From: Acidovorax sp. | Lineage (GTDB): Bacteria > Pseudomonadota > Gammaproteobacteria > Burkholderiales > Burkholderiaceae_C | Length of the DNA: 64,000 bases | Direction: 5' to 3' | NCBI RefSeq assembly: GCF_021287135.1 | Contig: NZ_JAJTBB010000085.1 | Coordinates: 248,001-312,000 of the forward strand | Shown here: positions 17,915 to 25,270 of the stretch, in pieces | Position numbering within the stretch: position 1 is the first letter of the stretch | Layout of the letters: each line of letters starts with the position of its first letter | The notes under the pieces: model-generated | What the model saw: the letters and a program-made list of their open reading frames with translations, nothing else | Databases searched by the model: none | Told to the model about the DNA's origin: nothing | Program-made: the position numbers and the translations under genes

Positions 17915-18301
17915 TCACTCCGAGTGGTTCACGTAGAACACACCGTCCTCGTCTTCGTCCCCTTCCAGCGCAATGCGCCGCTGGCCCGTGCGGTGGAACA
18001 GCGAGCGCGCGGTGTCCGCAATCTCGCCGTGATGGGCCACCAGCAGGCCCAGCAGGTCGGCCGCGCTGCGTGATGTCGCAATCGCGCCCGTGCCCGCGCC
18101 GCGCCGGGGCCAGCCCACGTCCACGCCGATGACATCCTGGCCTTCGGTGTAATCCATGTGAATACGCTGTCCCGCGCGTTGGGCAGCCTGCTGGCGCCCC
18201 TTCCTGATCATCGAGCGCACCACGTCCAGCGACGCGCCGGGGTCTTCCTCTCCGGCGATGGATTCGCGGATGTGGGCTTGCGACAAATTGGGTGTTGGCA
18301 T
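17915..18301 (-). CDS. Hypothetical protein
   Basis: A 128-residue acidic soluble protein starting MPTPNLSQAHIRESIAGEED and ending in an Asp/Glu-rich tail GDEDEDGVFYVNHSE. No signal peptide or membrane segment is seen, and I do not recognise the family. The ATG at 18301 is preferred because GAGGT lies four bases upstream; a GTG at 18316 would add five residues. The codon pattern is that of a real gene. It is on the same strand as metG but is separated from it by the metG terminator. Confidence 0.6.
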   Translation of the reverse strand: MPTPNLSQAHIRESIAGEEDPGASLDVVRSMIRKGRQQAAQRAGQRIHMDYTEGQDVIGVDVGWPRRGAGTGAIATSRSAADLLGLLVAHHGEIADTARSLFHRTGQRRIALEGDEDEDGVFYVNHSE

Positions 18302-18468
18302 GGCGACCTCACTCACTGTTCAGTGGATGCGAAGGCGATGCCGCACAGGCATCGCGGGCTCTGTAGGGGATTGAGCGCCGCGTGCCAAAGGGTGTTTGTC
18401 GGACTTTCCCGCACAGACGGGTCGGCCACAAGCCGTGGGATGGGGGCATGCGCGCAGTACAGCGGCCG

Positions 18469-18493
18469 AAAAAAAGGCCCCGGTCGGGGCCTT
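18469..18493 (-). terminator. Rho-independent terminator of metG
   Basis: On the minus strand AAGGCCCC, a 4-base GACC loop and GGGGCCTT form an 8-bp GC-rich stem, followed by a run of seven T. It lies 44 bp after the metG stop, a textbook intrinsic terminator. Confidence 0.92.
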
Positions 18494-18536
18494 GAAGTTT
18501 CAGGGCGCAGGCGCAGGCCGGGCCGGTCACGTCTGC

Positions 18537-20636
18537 TCAGCGCACCCGCATGCCCGGCGTGGCGCCCGGCCAGGGGTTGAGCACGTAGATGCCGGGGTGG
18601 GCCTTTTCGTCGCCATGGCTGGCGGCCAGCACCATGCCTTCGCTGACGCCAAACTTCATCTTGCGCGGGGCCAGGTTGGCGACCATCACGGTGTGCTTGC
18701 CGATCAGGTCGGCGGGCTGGTAGGCGCTGGCGATGCCGGAGAAGACATTGCGGGTGCGGCCCTCGCCCACATCCAGCGTCAGGCGCAGCAGCTTGGTCGA
18801 TCCCTCGACGGGCTCGCAGTTCACGATCAGCGCAATGCGCAGGTCGATCTTGGTGAAGTCGTCGATGGTGATGGTGGGGGCCAGCTCCTCGCCGCCGGGG
18901 TGACCGCTGGATGCTACTGTTTCTGTAGCTGCTGGCGCTTGTGCAGCCTGGGCCGGGGGCTCAAACAACGCTTCAAGCTGCTCGGGCGTCACGCGCTGCA
19001 TCAGGTGGTTGTAGGGCTGGATGGCCTGCACGTTGCCGTCCACGGCCCACGCGGTCATGCTGCGGCCCACAAAGCCTTCCACGGCGCGCGACAGTCCGGG
19101 CAGCACGGGCGCCAGGTAGCGGGTGAGGGCGTCGAACGCGTTGATGAGCACCGAGCACACCTGGTGCAGCGCCACGTTGTTGGCGGCGTCCTTCGCCAGG
19201 TCCCAGGGCTTGTTCTGGTCCACGTAGGCGTTGATGCGGTCGGCCAGCAGCATGATCTCGCGCGTGGCCTTGCCGTATTCGCGGGCTTCGTACAGCTGGG
19301 CCAGCGTGTCGCGGGCGCCGCGCACTTCGGCCAGCAGGGCGCTGCCGGCGGCGTCAAAGTCCTGGGTCAGCTGGCCCTCAAAACGCTTGGTCAAAAAGCC
19401 CGCCGCGCGGCTGGCAATGTTCACGTACTTGCCGATCAGGTCGCTGTTCACCCGCAGCATGAAGTCTTCGGCGTTGAAGTCGATGTCTTCGTTGCGGGCG
19501 CTCAGCTTGGCGGCCAGGTAGTAGCGCAGCCACTCGGCGTTCATGTTCAGGCTCAGGTACTTGAGCGGGTCCAGGCCCGTGCCGCGGCTCTTGCTCATCT
19601 TCTCGCCGTTGTTCACGGTCAAAAAGCCGTGCACGAACACGCTGTTGGGCGTCTTGCGGCCGCTGAAGTGCAGCATGGCAGGCCAGAACAGCGTGTGGAA
19701 GGTGACGATGTCCTTGCCGATGAAGTGGTACTGCTCGAGCTGCGGGTCGGCCATGTAGGCGTCGTAGCTTTCGCCGCGCTTTTCCAGCAGGTTTTTCAGC
19801 GATGCGAGGTAGCCCACGGGCGCATCGAGCCACACGTAGAAGTACTTGCCCGGCGCGTCGGGGATTTCGATGCCGAAGTAGGGCGCGTCGCGGCTGATGT
19901 CCCAGTCACCCAGTCCTTCGCTTTGCGTGCCGTCCGGGTTGGTGCGGACGGTGAACCATTCCTTGATCTTGTTGGCCACCTCGGGCTGGAGCTTGCCGTC
20001 CTGCGTCCAGTTCTGCAGAAAGTCCACGCAGCGCGGGTCCGACAGCTTGAAGAAGAAGTGCTCGGACTGTTTCAGCTCGGGCTTGGCGCCCGACAGGGCC
20101 GAGTAGGGGTTGATCAGGTCGGTGGGGGCGTACACCGTGCCGCACACCTCGCAGTTGTCGCCGTACTGGTCCTTCGCGTGGCACTTGGGGCATTCGCCCT
20201 TGATGTAGCGGTCGGGCAGGAACATGTTCTTCTCGGGGTCGAAGAACTGCTCGATGGTGCGCACTTCGATCAGGCTGCCGTCGGCGCGGTCGCGCAGGTC
20301 GCGGTAGATCTGGCGGGCCAGCTCGTGGTTTTCGGGCGCATCGGTGCTGTGCCAGTTGTCAAAGCTGATGTGAAAGCCGTCCAGGTACTGCTTGCGGCCG
20401 GCGGCAATGTTGGCCACGAACTGCTGGGGCGTGATGCCCGCCTTCTCGGCGGCGATCATGATGGGCGCGCCGTGCGTGTCGTCCGCGCCCACGAAGTTGA
20501 CGGCGTTGCCCTGCATGCGCTGGAACCGCACCCAGATGTCGGCCTGGATGTATTCCATGATGTGGCCGATGTGGAAGTTGCCGTTGGCGTACGGCAGGGC
20601 GGTGGTGACGAAGAGTTTGCGGGCGGGTTGCGTCAT
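18537..20636 (-). CDS. metG: Methionyl-tRNA synthetase
   Basis: Charges tRNA-Met. The 699-residue class I enzyme has the HIGH-type motif [14 protein letters not shown], a zinc knuckle [18 protein letters not shown], the KMSKSRG loop, the anticodon-binding helical domain, and a C-terminal EMAP-II/Trbp111-like tRNA-binding and dimerisation domain ([20 protein letters not shown] to the end). The linker between these last two domains, about residues 563-575 ([13 protein letters not shown]), is encoded by half of the dispersed repeat (18912-18948). A strong terminator follows. The start at 20636 gives the standard N-terminus [19 protein letters not shown]. Confidence 0.97.
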   Translation of the reverse strand: MTQPARKLFVTTALPYANGNFHIGHIMEYIQADIWVRFQRMQGNAVNFVGADDTHGAPIMIAAEKAGITPQQFVANIAAGRKQYLDGFHISFDNWHSTDAPENHELARQIYRDLRDRADGSLIEVRTIEQFFDPEKNMFLPDRYIKGECPKCHAKDQYGDNCEVCGTVYAPTDLINPYSALSGAKPELKQSEHFFFKLSDPRCVDFLQNWTQDGKLQPEVANKIKEWFTVRTNPDGTQSEGLGDWDISRDAPYFGIEIPDAPGKYFYVWLDAPVGYLASLKNLLEKRGESYDAYMADPQLEQYHFIGKDIVTFHTLFWPAMLHFSGRKTPNSVFVHGFLTVNNGEKMSKSRGTGLDPLKYLSLNMNAEWLRYYLAAKLSARNEDIDFNAEDFMLRVNSDLIGKYVNIASRAAGFLTKRFEGQLTQDFDAAGSALLAEVRGARDTLAQLYEAREYGKATREIMLLADRINAYVDQNKPWDLAKDAANNVALHQVCSVLINAFDALTRYLAPVLPGLSRAVEGFVGRSMTAWAVDGNVQAIQPYNHLMQRVTPEQLEALFEPPAQAAQAPAATETVASSGHPGGEELAPTITIDDFTKIDLRIALIVNCEPVEGSTKLLRLTLDVGEGRTRNVFSGIASAYQPADLIGKHTVMVANLAPRKMKFGVSEGMVLAASHGDEKAHPGIYVLNPWPGATPGMRVR
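18912..18948 (+). repeat. Dispersed palindromic repeat, half copy inside metG (copy E)
   Basis: TGCTACTGTTTCTGTAGC followed by TGCTGGCGCTTGTGCAG matches the left half of the family up to the first stem arm. It lies antisense within metG and is translated in the low-complexity linker before the C-terminal tRNA-binding domain. The right half is missing or has diverged. Confidence 0.5.
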
Positions 20637-20750
20637 GGAAATGCGGCTTTCTCAGGCGGAACCTGCAATTTTAAGGGGCGGCCGCACACCGCGCGCCGCC
20701 CGCAGTCCCGGCGCACACGCGCGGCGATGGGCCAGCGCGCCCTGGCCCTA

Positions 20751-22022
20751 TCAGGTGTGGAGCTTCATCTGCACTTCGGCGCCGGTGTCGGTCCAGCCGA
20801 AGAAGCGGCACACCTGTTCCCGCTGGGCCAGCGTGTCTGCCCGGCCCAGGGCCATCAGCTCCTGCGTGTAGCCTGCCTCGAACAGCAGGTAGCTGGCCAG
20901 CGCCGCGCTGCGCACGTCGGCCATGTTGGACGTGACGCCCAGCGCGCCCAGCATGGTGCGCACTGGCGCGGGCAGGTCGCCCACATGGCGGGCGGCCACG
21001 GCGTCCAGCCGCTGGGACGGCGCGATCACCAGCAGCTCGATGGGCCGCAGCGTGCTTTGCGAGCGCACGTCGGGCGGGATGAGCGACAGCGTCTGGTTGA
21101 TGCGCTGCACCCGCTCCACGTCCACCGACAGCGCGTCCAGAAAGATGTTGGACAGCGCGTGGCCTGCAATCTGCGCCAGGGACGGGTAGGTGGGCGTGGG
21201 GTTGGCGGCCGCGTCGCCCTGGGGCTCGTGCATGCGGCCCGCGCCGATGACCAGGATGCGTTCGGCCCCGAGGTGGATGGCTGGGGCAATGGGGGCGGAC
21301 TGGCGCATGGAGCCGTCGCCAAAGTACTCGGTATGGTCCCCCACCGCGATGCCCTTGGCCGGGAAGATGAACGGGATGGCCGACGAGGCCAGCAGGTGTT
21401 CGTGCGTGATGCGGTCGCGCGCCGCCTTGCGCTGCGAGCGCACCCAGGGCTGCACCGGCCCGGCCGTCTCAAAGAACGTGACGTGCTCGCCCGAGCTGTA
21501 GCTGGACGCCGTCACCGCCAGCGCGGTGAGGTGCCCTTTGCGGATGAGCCGGGGCAGGCGCACCAGGGGCACCATCTTGACCAGCAGCTTTTCCAGCGGC
21601 TTGTTGTCCAGCAGCGATTGCGGGCGCATGCGCCGCCAGCGCGCCAGCGCCCAGCCGATGGACATCAGCGTGAGCCAGCGGGCGCCGCTGCGCATGACCG
21701 ACAGCGAGTCGGCCCCATAGATCTGGCTGGCGTGGAACTGGCGCCAGACGCGGGCGATGCGGCGCACGGCGCGGTCGAAGTGGTCTGCCCCGCAGGCCAG
21801 CGCGGCGGCATTGATGGCGCCGGCCGAGGTGCCGGTGATGATGGGGAAGGGGTTGGGTCCGTCGCCCTCGCCGCAGGCGTTGCGCAGGTCGGCAATGGCC
21901 TCCAGCACGCCCACCTGGTAGGCCGCGCGGGCTCCGCCGCCGGTGAGCAGCAGGCCGGTGGCGGGGCGTTCGCCGTCAATGATGCTGGGGCGGGCGCGGG
22001 AGGCGCGGGAAGTGGGCGGCAT
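20751..22022 (-). CDS. Patatin-like phospholipase
   Basis: A 423-residue protein with the full patatin catalytic set: oxyanion-hole GGGARAAYQVG, nucleophile elbow GTSAG and the Asp of the dyad in FGDGSMRQ. These hydrolases release fatty acids from phospholipids. No signal peptide or transmembrane segment is seen, and the C-terminal 150 residues are of unknown fold (DUF3336-like regions are not apparent). The ATG at 22022 (MPPTSRASRARPS) is preferred over longer starts that overlap the terminator of the upstream gene. Its role may be membrane lipid turnover; I see no CBASS cyclase next to it. Confidence 0.88.
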   Translation of the reverse strand: MPPTSRASRARPSIIDGERPATGLLLTGGGARAAYQVGVLEAIADLRNACGEGDGPNPFPIITGTSAGAINAAALACGADHFDRAVRRIARVWRQFHASQIYGADSLSVMRSGARWLTLMSIGWALARWRRMRPQSLLDNKPLEKLLVKMVPLVRLPRLIRKGHLTALAVTASSYSSGEHVTFFETAGPVQPWVRSQRKAARDRITHEHLLASSAIPFIFPAKGIAVGDHTEYFGDGSMRQSAPIAPAIHLGAERILVIGAGRMHEPQGDAAANPTPTYPSLAQIAGHALSNIFLDALSVDVERVQRINQTLSLIPPDVRSQSTLRPIELLVIAPSQRLDAVAARHVGDLPAPVRTMLGALGVTSNMADVRSAALASYLLFEAGYTQELMALGRADTLAQREQVCRFFGWTDTGAEVQMKLHT

Positions 22023-22125
22023 CGAAAGGCGGGCAGAAAAAAAGAAGGGGTGGGGATGTGCGCGGGGGCTGGCAAAGACCCTCAGTGTGGAGGGGGCGGA
22101 GTGCCCCGCCATCTGGGGAAACCCC

Positions 22126-22160
22126 AAAGCGCCCCGCCGTGCGGTCGCCAGGCGGGGCGC
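22126..22160 (-). terminator. Probable terminator after the membrane nuclease gene
   Basis: On the minus strand GCGCCCCGCC and GGCGGGGCGC form a 10-bp GC stem around a 12-base loop, followed by TTT and a G/T-rich stretch. It lies six bases after the 22167 stop. The T-run is short, so efficiency is uncertain. Confidence 0.55.
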
Positions 22161-22166
22161 GCCCGG

Positions 22167-22745
22167 TCAGCGCGCATTGAGCAGCATCTGCGCCAGCGCC
22201 TCGGCCTGCAGTACGGCAATGCCGTGGTCCCGCGCAAAGATGCGGGCGTTGTCGCTCAGCTGGCCCTGCGTGGCCACATACACGCCGGCCGGGGCGCCGC
22301 GCGCCTGCATGGCGGCGTGCAGCTCGCGCAGCGGTTCCACGCCGTGGGTGGCGGCCTTCCAGCGGCGGGCGCTGACCAGCGTGGTCTGGCCGCCCTTGGC
22401 CAGCGCCAGGTCGGCCGCGCCGCCGGCGGGCAGGCGCTCCACCGTGCAGCCTTCGCGGGTCCAGGCGGCTTCCAGTGTGTCGGCAAAGCTGCGCCAGGGC
22501 ATGCTCTGGACGGCGTCCAGCATCTCGGCCACCTTGGCGGGGCTGGGCGCGCGCAGCTGGCGCCAGGCGGCGATGCAGCCCACCACGAAGATGGGAAACC
22601 CCGCCAGCGCGCCCACCACGAAATACTCCCGGGGCAGCAGCGCCCCGGCCGCCAGCACCACCAGCCCCACCACCGCAAAGCTGATCCACCAGGGCGAACG
22701 CAGCAGCAGGGCAAACAGGGACTTTTCGGCCATCTTGAATTTCAC
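22167..22745 (-). CDS. Membrane-anchored restriction-endonuclease-like (Mrr_cat) protein
   Basis: A 192-residue protein with two N-terminal membrane segments (FALLLRSPWWISFAVVGLVV and VVGALAGFPIFVVGCIAAWR) and a C-terminal PD-(D/E)xK-like domain. In the latter, FADTLEAAWTREGCTVERLP, ADLALAKGGQTTLVSARRWK and VYVATQGQLSDNARIFARDH follow the Mrr_cat pattern of D-x(n)-[EQ]xK plus a terminal helix; the usual central motif has degenerated to TLVSARRWK, so activity is uncertain. The start is taken as GTG at 22745 with GAGGA five bases upstream. Related proteins are annotated as restriction endonucleases of unknown role. No methylase is present. Confidence 0.75.
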   Translation of the reverse strand: MKFKMAEKSLFALLLRSPWWISFAVVGLVVLAAGALLPREYFVVGALAGFPIFVVGCIAAWRQLRAPSPAKVAEMLDAVQSMPWRSFADTLEAAWTREGCTVERLPAGGAADLALAKGGQTTLVSARRWKAATHGVEPLRELHAAMQARGAPAGVYVATQGQLSDNARIFARDHGIAVLQAEALAQMLLNAR

Positions 22746-22863
22746 GGGGTCCTCTTTGGCAGGTTGGGCGGGTGTCGGGCGGGGGAAAGGGTGGCGCATT
22801 GTCCTTCAGTCGCCAAGGCCGGCGGCCAACGAATAGACTACCCGCCCCACAGGAGTGAATGGA

Positions 22864-23955
22864 ATGGCTGTCACCGAACAAGACCTGCTGGCCGCGCTGG
22901 CCGGCGTGAAAGACCCGCACACGGGCAAGGATTTCGTCAGCACGCGCGCCCTGCGCAATGTGCAGATCAACGGCGGCGACGTGGCCTTCGACGTGGAGCT
23001 GGGCTACCCCGCCAAGAGCCTGGTGCCCGAGCTGCGCCGCCAGCTGGTGGCCGCCGCCAAGGGCGTGGCCGGGGTGGACAACGTGTCGGTGAACATCACC
23101 ACCAAGGTCATTGCCCATGCCGTGCAGCGCGGCGTGCAGCTCTTGCCCCAGGTCAAGAACATCATTGCCGTGGCCTCGGGCAAGGGCGGCGTGGGCAAGA
23201 GCACCACGGCGGCCAACCTGGCCCTGGCCCTGGCCGCCGAGGGCGCCAGCGTGGGCGTGCTGGACGCCGACATCTACGGCCCCAGCCAGCCCATGATGCT
23301 GGGCATCAACCGCCGCCCCGAGAGCGAGGACGGCAAGACCATGGAGCCGCTGGAGAACTACGGCGTGCAGGTCATGTCCATCGGTTTTCTGGTGGACCAG
23401 GACGAAGCCATGATCTGGCGCGGCCCCATGGCCACCCAGGCGCTGGAGCAGCTCCTGCGCCAGACCAACTGGAAAGACCTGGACTACCTCATCATCGACA
23501 TGCCCCCCGGCACTGGCGACATCCAGCTCACCCTGAGCCAGCGCGTGCCCATGACCGGCGCGGTGATCGTCACCACCCCGCAGGACATCGCCCTGCTGGA
23601 CGCCAAGAAGGGCATCAAGATGTTCGAGAAGGTGGGCGTGCCCATCCTGGGCATCGTGGAGAACATGGCCGCCCACGTGTGCAGCAACTGCGGCCATGTG
23701 GAGCACATCTTTGGCGCCGATGGCGGCAAGAAGATGGCCGCCGAGTACGGCATGGACTACCTGGGCGCGCTGCCGCTGAACATGAGCATCCGCCTGCAGG
23801 CCGACAGCGGCAAGCCCACCGTGGTGGCCGACCCGGACGGCGAGGTCGCCGCGATTTACAAGAAGGTGGCGCGCGATGTGGCGGTGAAGATCGCCCAGCA
23901 GGCCAAGGATTTTTCGAGCAAGTTCCCGACGATCTCGGTCAGCAAGAACACCTGA
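22864..23955 (+). CDS. apbC: Iron-sulfur cluster carrier protein ApbC/Mrp
   Basis: P-loop NTPase that binds and transfers [4Fe-4S] clusters to apoproteins. The 363-residue product has an N-terminal MIP18-like domain (LLAALAGVKDPHTGKDFVST), the deviant Walker A ASGKGGVGKSTTAANLALAL, the switch DADIYGPSQPMML, IIDMPPGTGDIQL, and the cluster-binding CSNC motif (VCSNCGH). AGGAG lies 8 bases before the ATG at 22864; a GTG at 22855 is the less likely start. It is divergent from the membrane nuclease. Its clients would include the many Fe-S proteins of the neighbouring formate region, though it is a general factor. Confidence 0.95.
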   Translation: MAVTEQDLLAALAGVKDPHTGKDFVSTRALRNVQINGGDVAFDVELGYPAKSLVPELRRQLVAAAKGVAGVDNVSVNITTKVIAHAVQRGVQLLPQVKNIIAVASGKGGVGKSTTAANLALALAAEGASVGVLDADIYGPSQPMMLGINRRPESEDGKTMEPLENYGVQVMSIGFLVDQDEAMIWRGPMATQALEQLLRQTNWKDLDYLIIDMPPGTGDIQLTLSQRVPMTGAVIVTTPQDIALLDAKKGIKMFEKVGVPILGIVENMAAHVCSNCGHVEHIFGADGGKKMAAEYGMDYLGALPLNMSIRLQADSGKPTVVADPDGEVAAIYKKVARDVAVKIAQQAKDFSSKFPTISVSKNT

Positions 23956-23972
23956 TCGGGTTTGCGCGCCGC

Positions 23973-24007
23973 GCGGAATCGTCCCACAAGCTGTTGGACG
24001 ATTCCGC
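23973..24007. terminator. Long perfect hairpin after apbC
   Basis: A 12-bp perfect stem (GCGGAATCGTCC and GGACGATTCCGC) with an 11-base loop lies 18 bp after the apbC stop. No T-run follows on either strand, so it may act as a weak or factor-assisted terminator, or protect the mRNA 3' end. Confidence 0.5.
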
Positions 24008-24041
24008 AGAGTTCGATCCAAGCTTCTCGCAGCAGTCAAAG

Positions 24042-24106
24042 CGCTCCTGAAAAGTGAGCTTGTGGCGCTTGATGCATAAGCGCTACAGCCCAATTTGACG
24101 GCAAAT
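24042..24106 (+). repeat. Dispersed palindromic repeat, copy F
   Basis: GCTCCTGAAAAGTGAGCTTG, then GGCGCTTGATGCATAAGCGC, then TACAGCCCAATTTGACGGCAAA. It ends eight bases before the LysR start and would form most of its 5' leader. Confidence 0.8.
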
Positions 24107-24114
24107 TCACCTTC

Positions 24115-25074
24115 ATGAACCTGCTCGCCTCCCTGCGCTACCTCGTCGCGCTGCACGAGCACCGGCATTTCGGCCGGGCGGCGCAGGCCTGCCACATCAC
24201 GCAGCCAGCGCTCTCCAACGCGCTGCGCGCGCTGGAAAAGGAGTTTGGCGTGGTGGTGGTGCGCCGGGGGCGCAGCTTTGAAGGCTTCACGCCGGAGGGC
24301 GAGCGGGTGCTGGCCTCGGCCCAGCGCATGCTGCACGAGCACCAGGTGTTGCAGCAGGACCTCTCCAGCGACGCCGCCCACCCACGCGGCACGCTGCGCC
24401 TGGGGGCCGTGCCCACGGCCATGCCCATCCTGGCACGGTTTGCCGCGCAGTTGCAGGCACGGCACCCGGGCATCGTGCCGGTGGCGCTGTCGATGAGTTC
24501 GCAGGCGCTGGAGGCCGGGCTGGAGAGCATTTCGCTGGATCTGGCGCTGGGCTACACCGAGCGCATGCCCGCGCGCGGCGGCCCGCTGCGGGCCTGGCCG
24601 CAGTATGTGGAGCATTACTTTCTGCTGCGCCGCGCGTCGCGCCCGCCCGAGGGGCCGCCGCGTGAGCTGCAGATCGGCCCGCCCATGGCCTGGGCGGAGG
24701 CGGCGGCCCTGCCGCTGTGCCTGCTCACCCCCGAGATGCACAACCGCAGCCTGGTCGATGGCGCCTTCCGCAGCGCGGGGGCCGCGGTCACCCCCGCCAT
24801 GGAGACGGATTCGGTACTGACGCTGGCATTGAGCGTGGTGGCGGGCCAGGTGTGCAGCGTGCTGCCCGGCGCGCTGGTCGATGCCGTGCGCGGCCACGAC
24901 GGGCTGGAGGCACTGCCGCTGACCAGCCCCGTGCTGACCACCCCCATCGGCTTCATGTCGCACCGGCAGGTCCAGCCTACCCGTGCGCTGGACGCGGCGC
25001 TGGCGCTGGCGCAGGATGCGGACTGGCTGCAGCACGCCACGGCGCACAGCGGGCTGCTGGCTGCGGCCCGCTGA
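24115..25074 (+). CDS. LysR-family regulator, probable formate dehydrogenase regulator
   Basis: A 319-residue LysR-type protein. The N-terminal winged helix reads MNLLASLRYLVALHEHRHFG, with the recognition helix TQPALSNALRALEKEFG. The periplasmic-binding-like effector domain begins near residue 90 (GTLRLGAVPTAMPILARF). It lies 196 bp upstream of the fds genes on the same strand. In Cupriavidus a LysR-type protein (FdsR) controls the fds operon, so the same job here is likely by context; this is inference. The fold resembles OxyR/CynR-like members, but the regulatory Cys pattern of OxyR is not conserved. Confidence 0.88.
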   Translation: MNLLASLRYLVALHEHRHFGRAAQACHITQPALSNALRALEKEFGVVVVRRGRSFEGFTPEGERVLASAQRMLHEHQVLQQDLSSDAAHPRGTLRLGAVPTAMPILARFAAQLQARHPGIVPVALSMSSQALEAGLESISLDLALGYTERMPARGGPLRAWPQYVEHYFLLRRASRPPEGPPRELQIGPPMAWAEAAALPLCLLTPEMHNRSLVDGAFRSAGAAVTPAMETDSVLTLALSVVAGQVCSVLPGALVDAVRGHDGLEALPLTSPVLTTPIGFMSHRQVQPTRALDAALALAQDADWLQHATAHSGLLAAAR

Positions 25075-25270
25075 GCCAGGGGCGCCGGGCCGCTGGCCCC
25101 CGCGTGATTCGCGGCGCTCGTTCCATCGCGCCGTTTCATTTGTTTTTGTGATCGCACCATGTGCATCGGCAATTTGACGCACGCGACCGCCCTGGCCGAC
25201 ACTGCGGCGCACCCGCGCCCTATGCAGGCGCTTTCATACAAACCCACCGACGCCCCCTGTCCCCCGGTCC

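Noticed and set aside
22167-22745. A restriction-modification system at the Mrr-like gene
   Set aside because: No methylase or specificity subunit is near, the protein has membrane segments and its active-site motif is degenerate.
18396-24050. A 1884-residue open frame on the + strand, antisense to metG, the patatin and nuclease genes and out of frame with apbC
   Set aside because: GC-rich DNA with strong third-position bias leaves long stop-free frames opposite real genes. The translation is His/Arg/Ala/Gly-rich with no domain, and the minus-strand genes have clear motifs.
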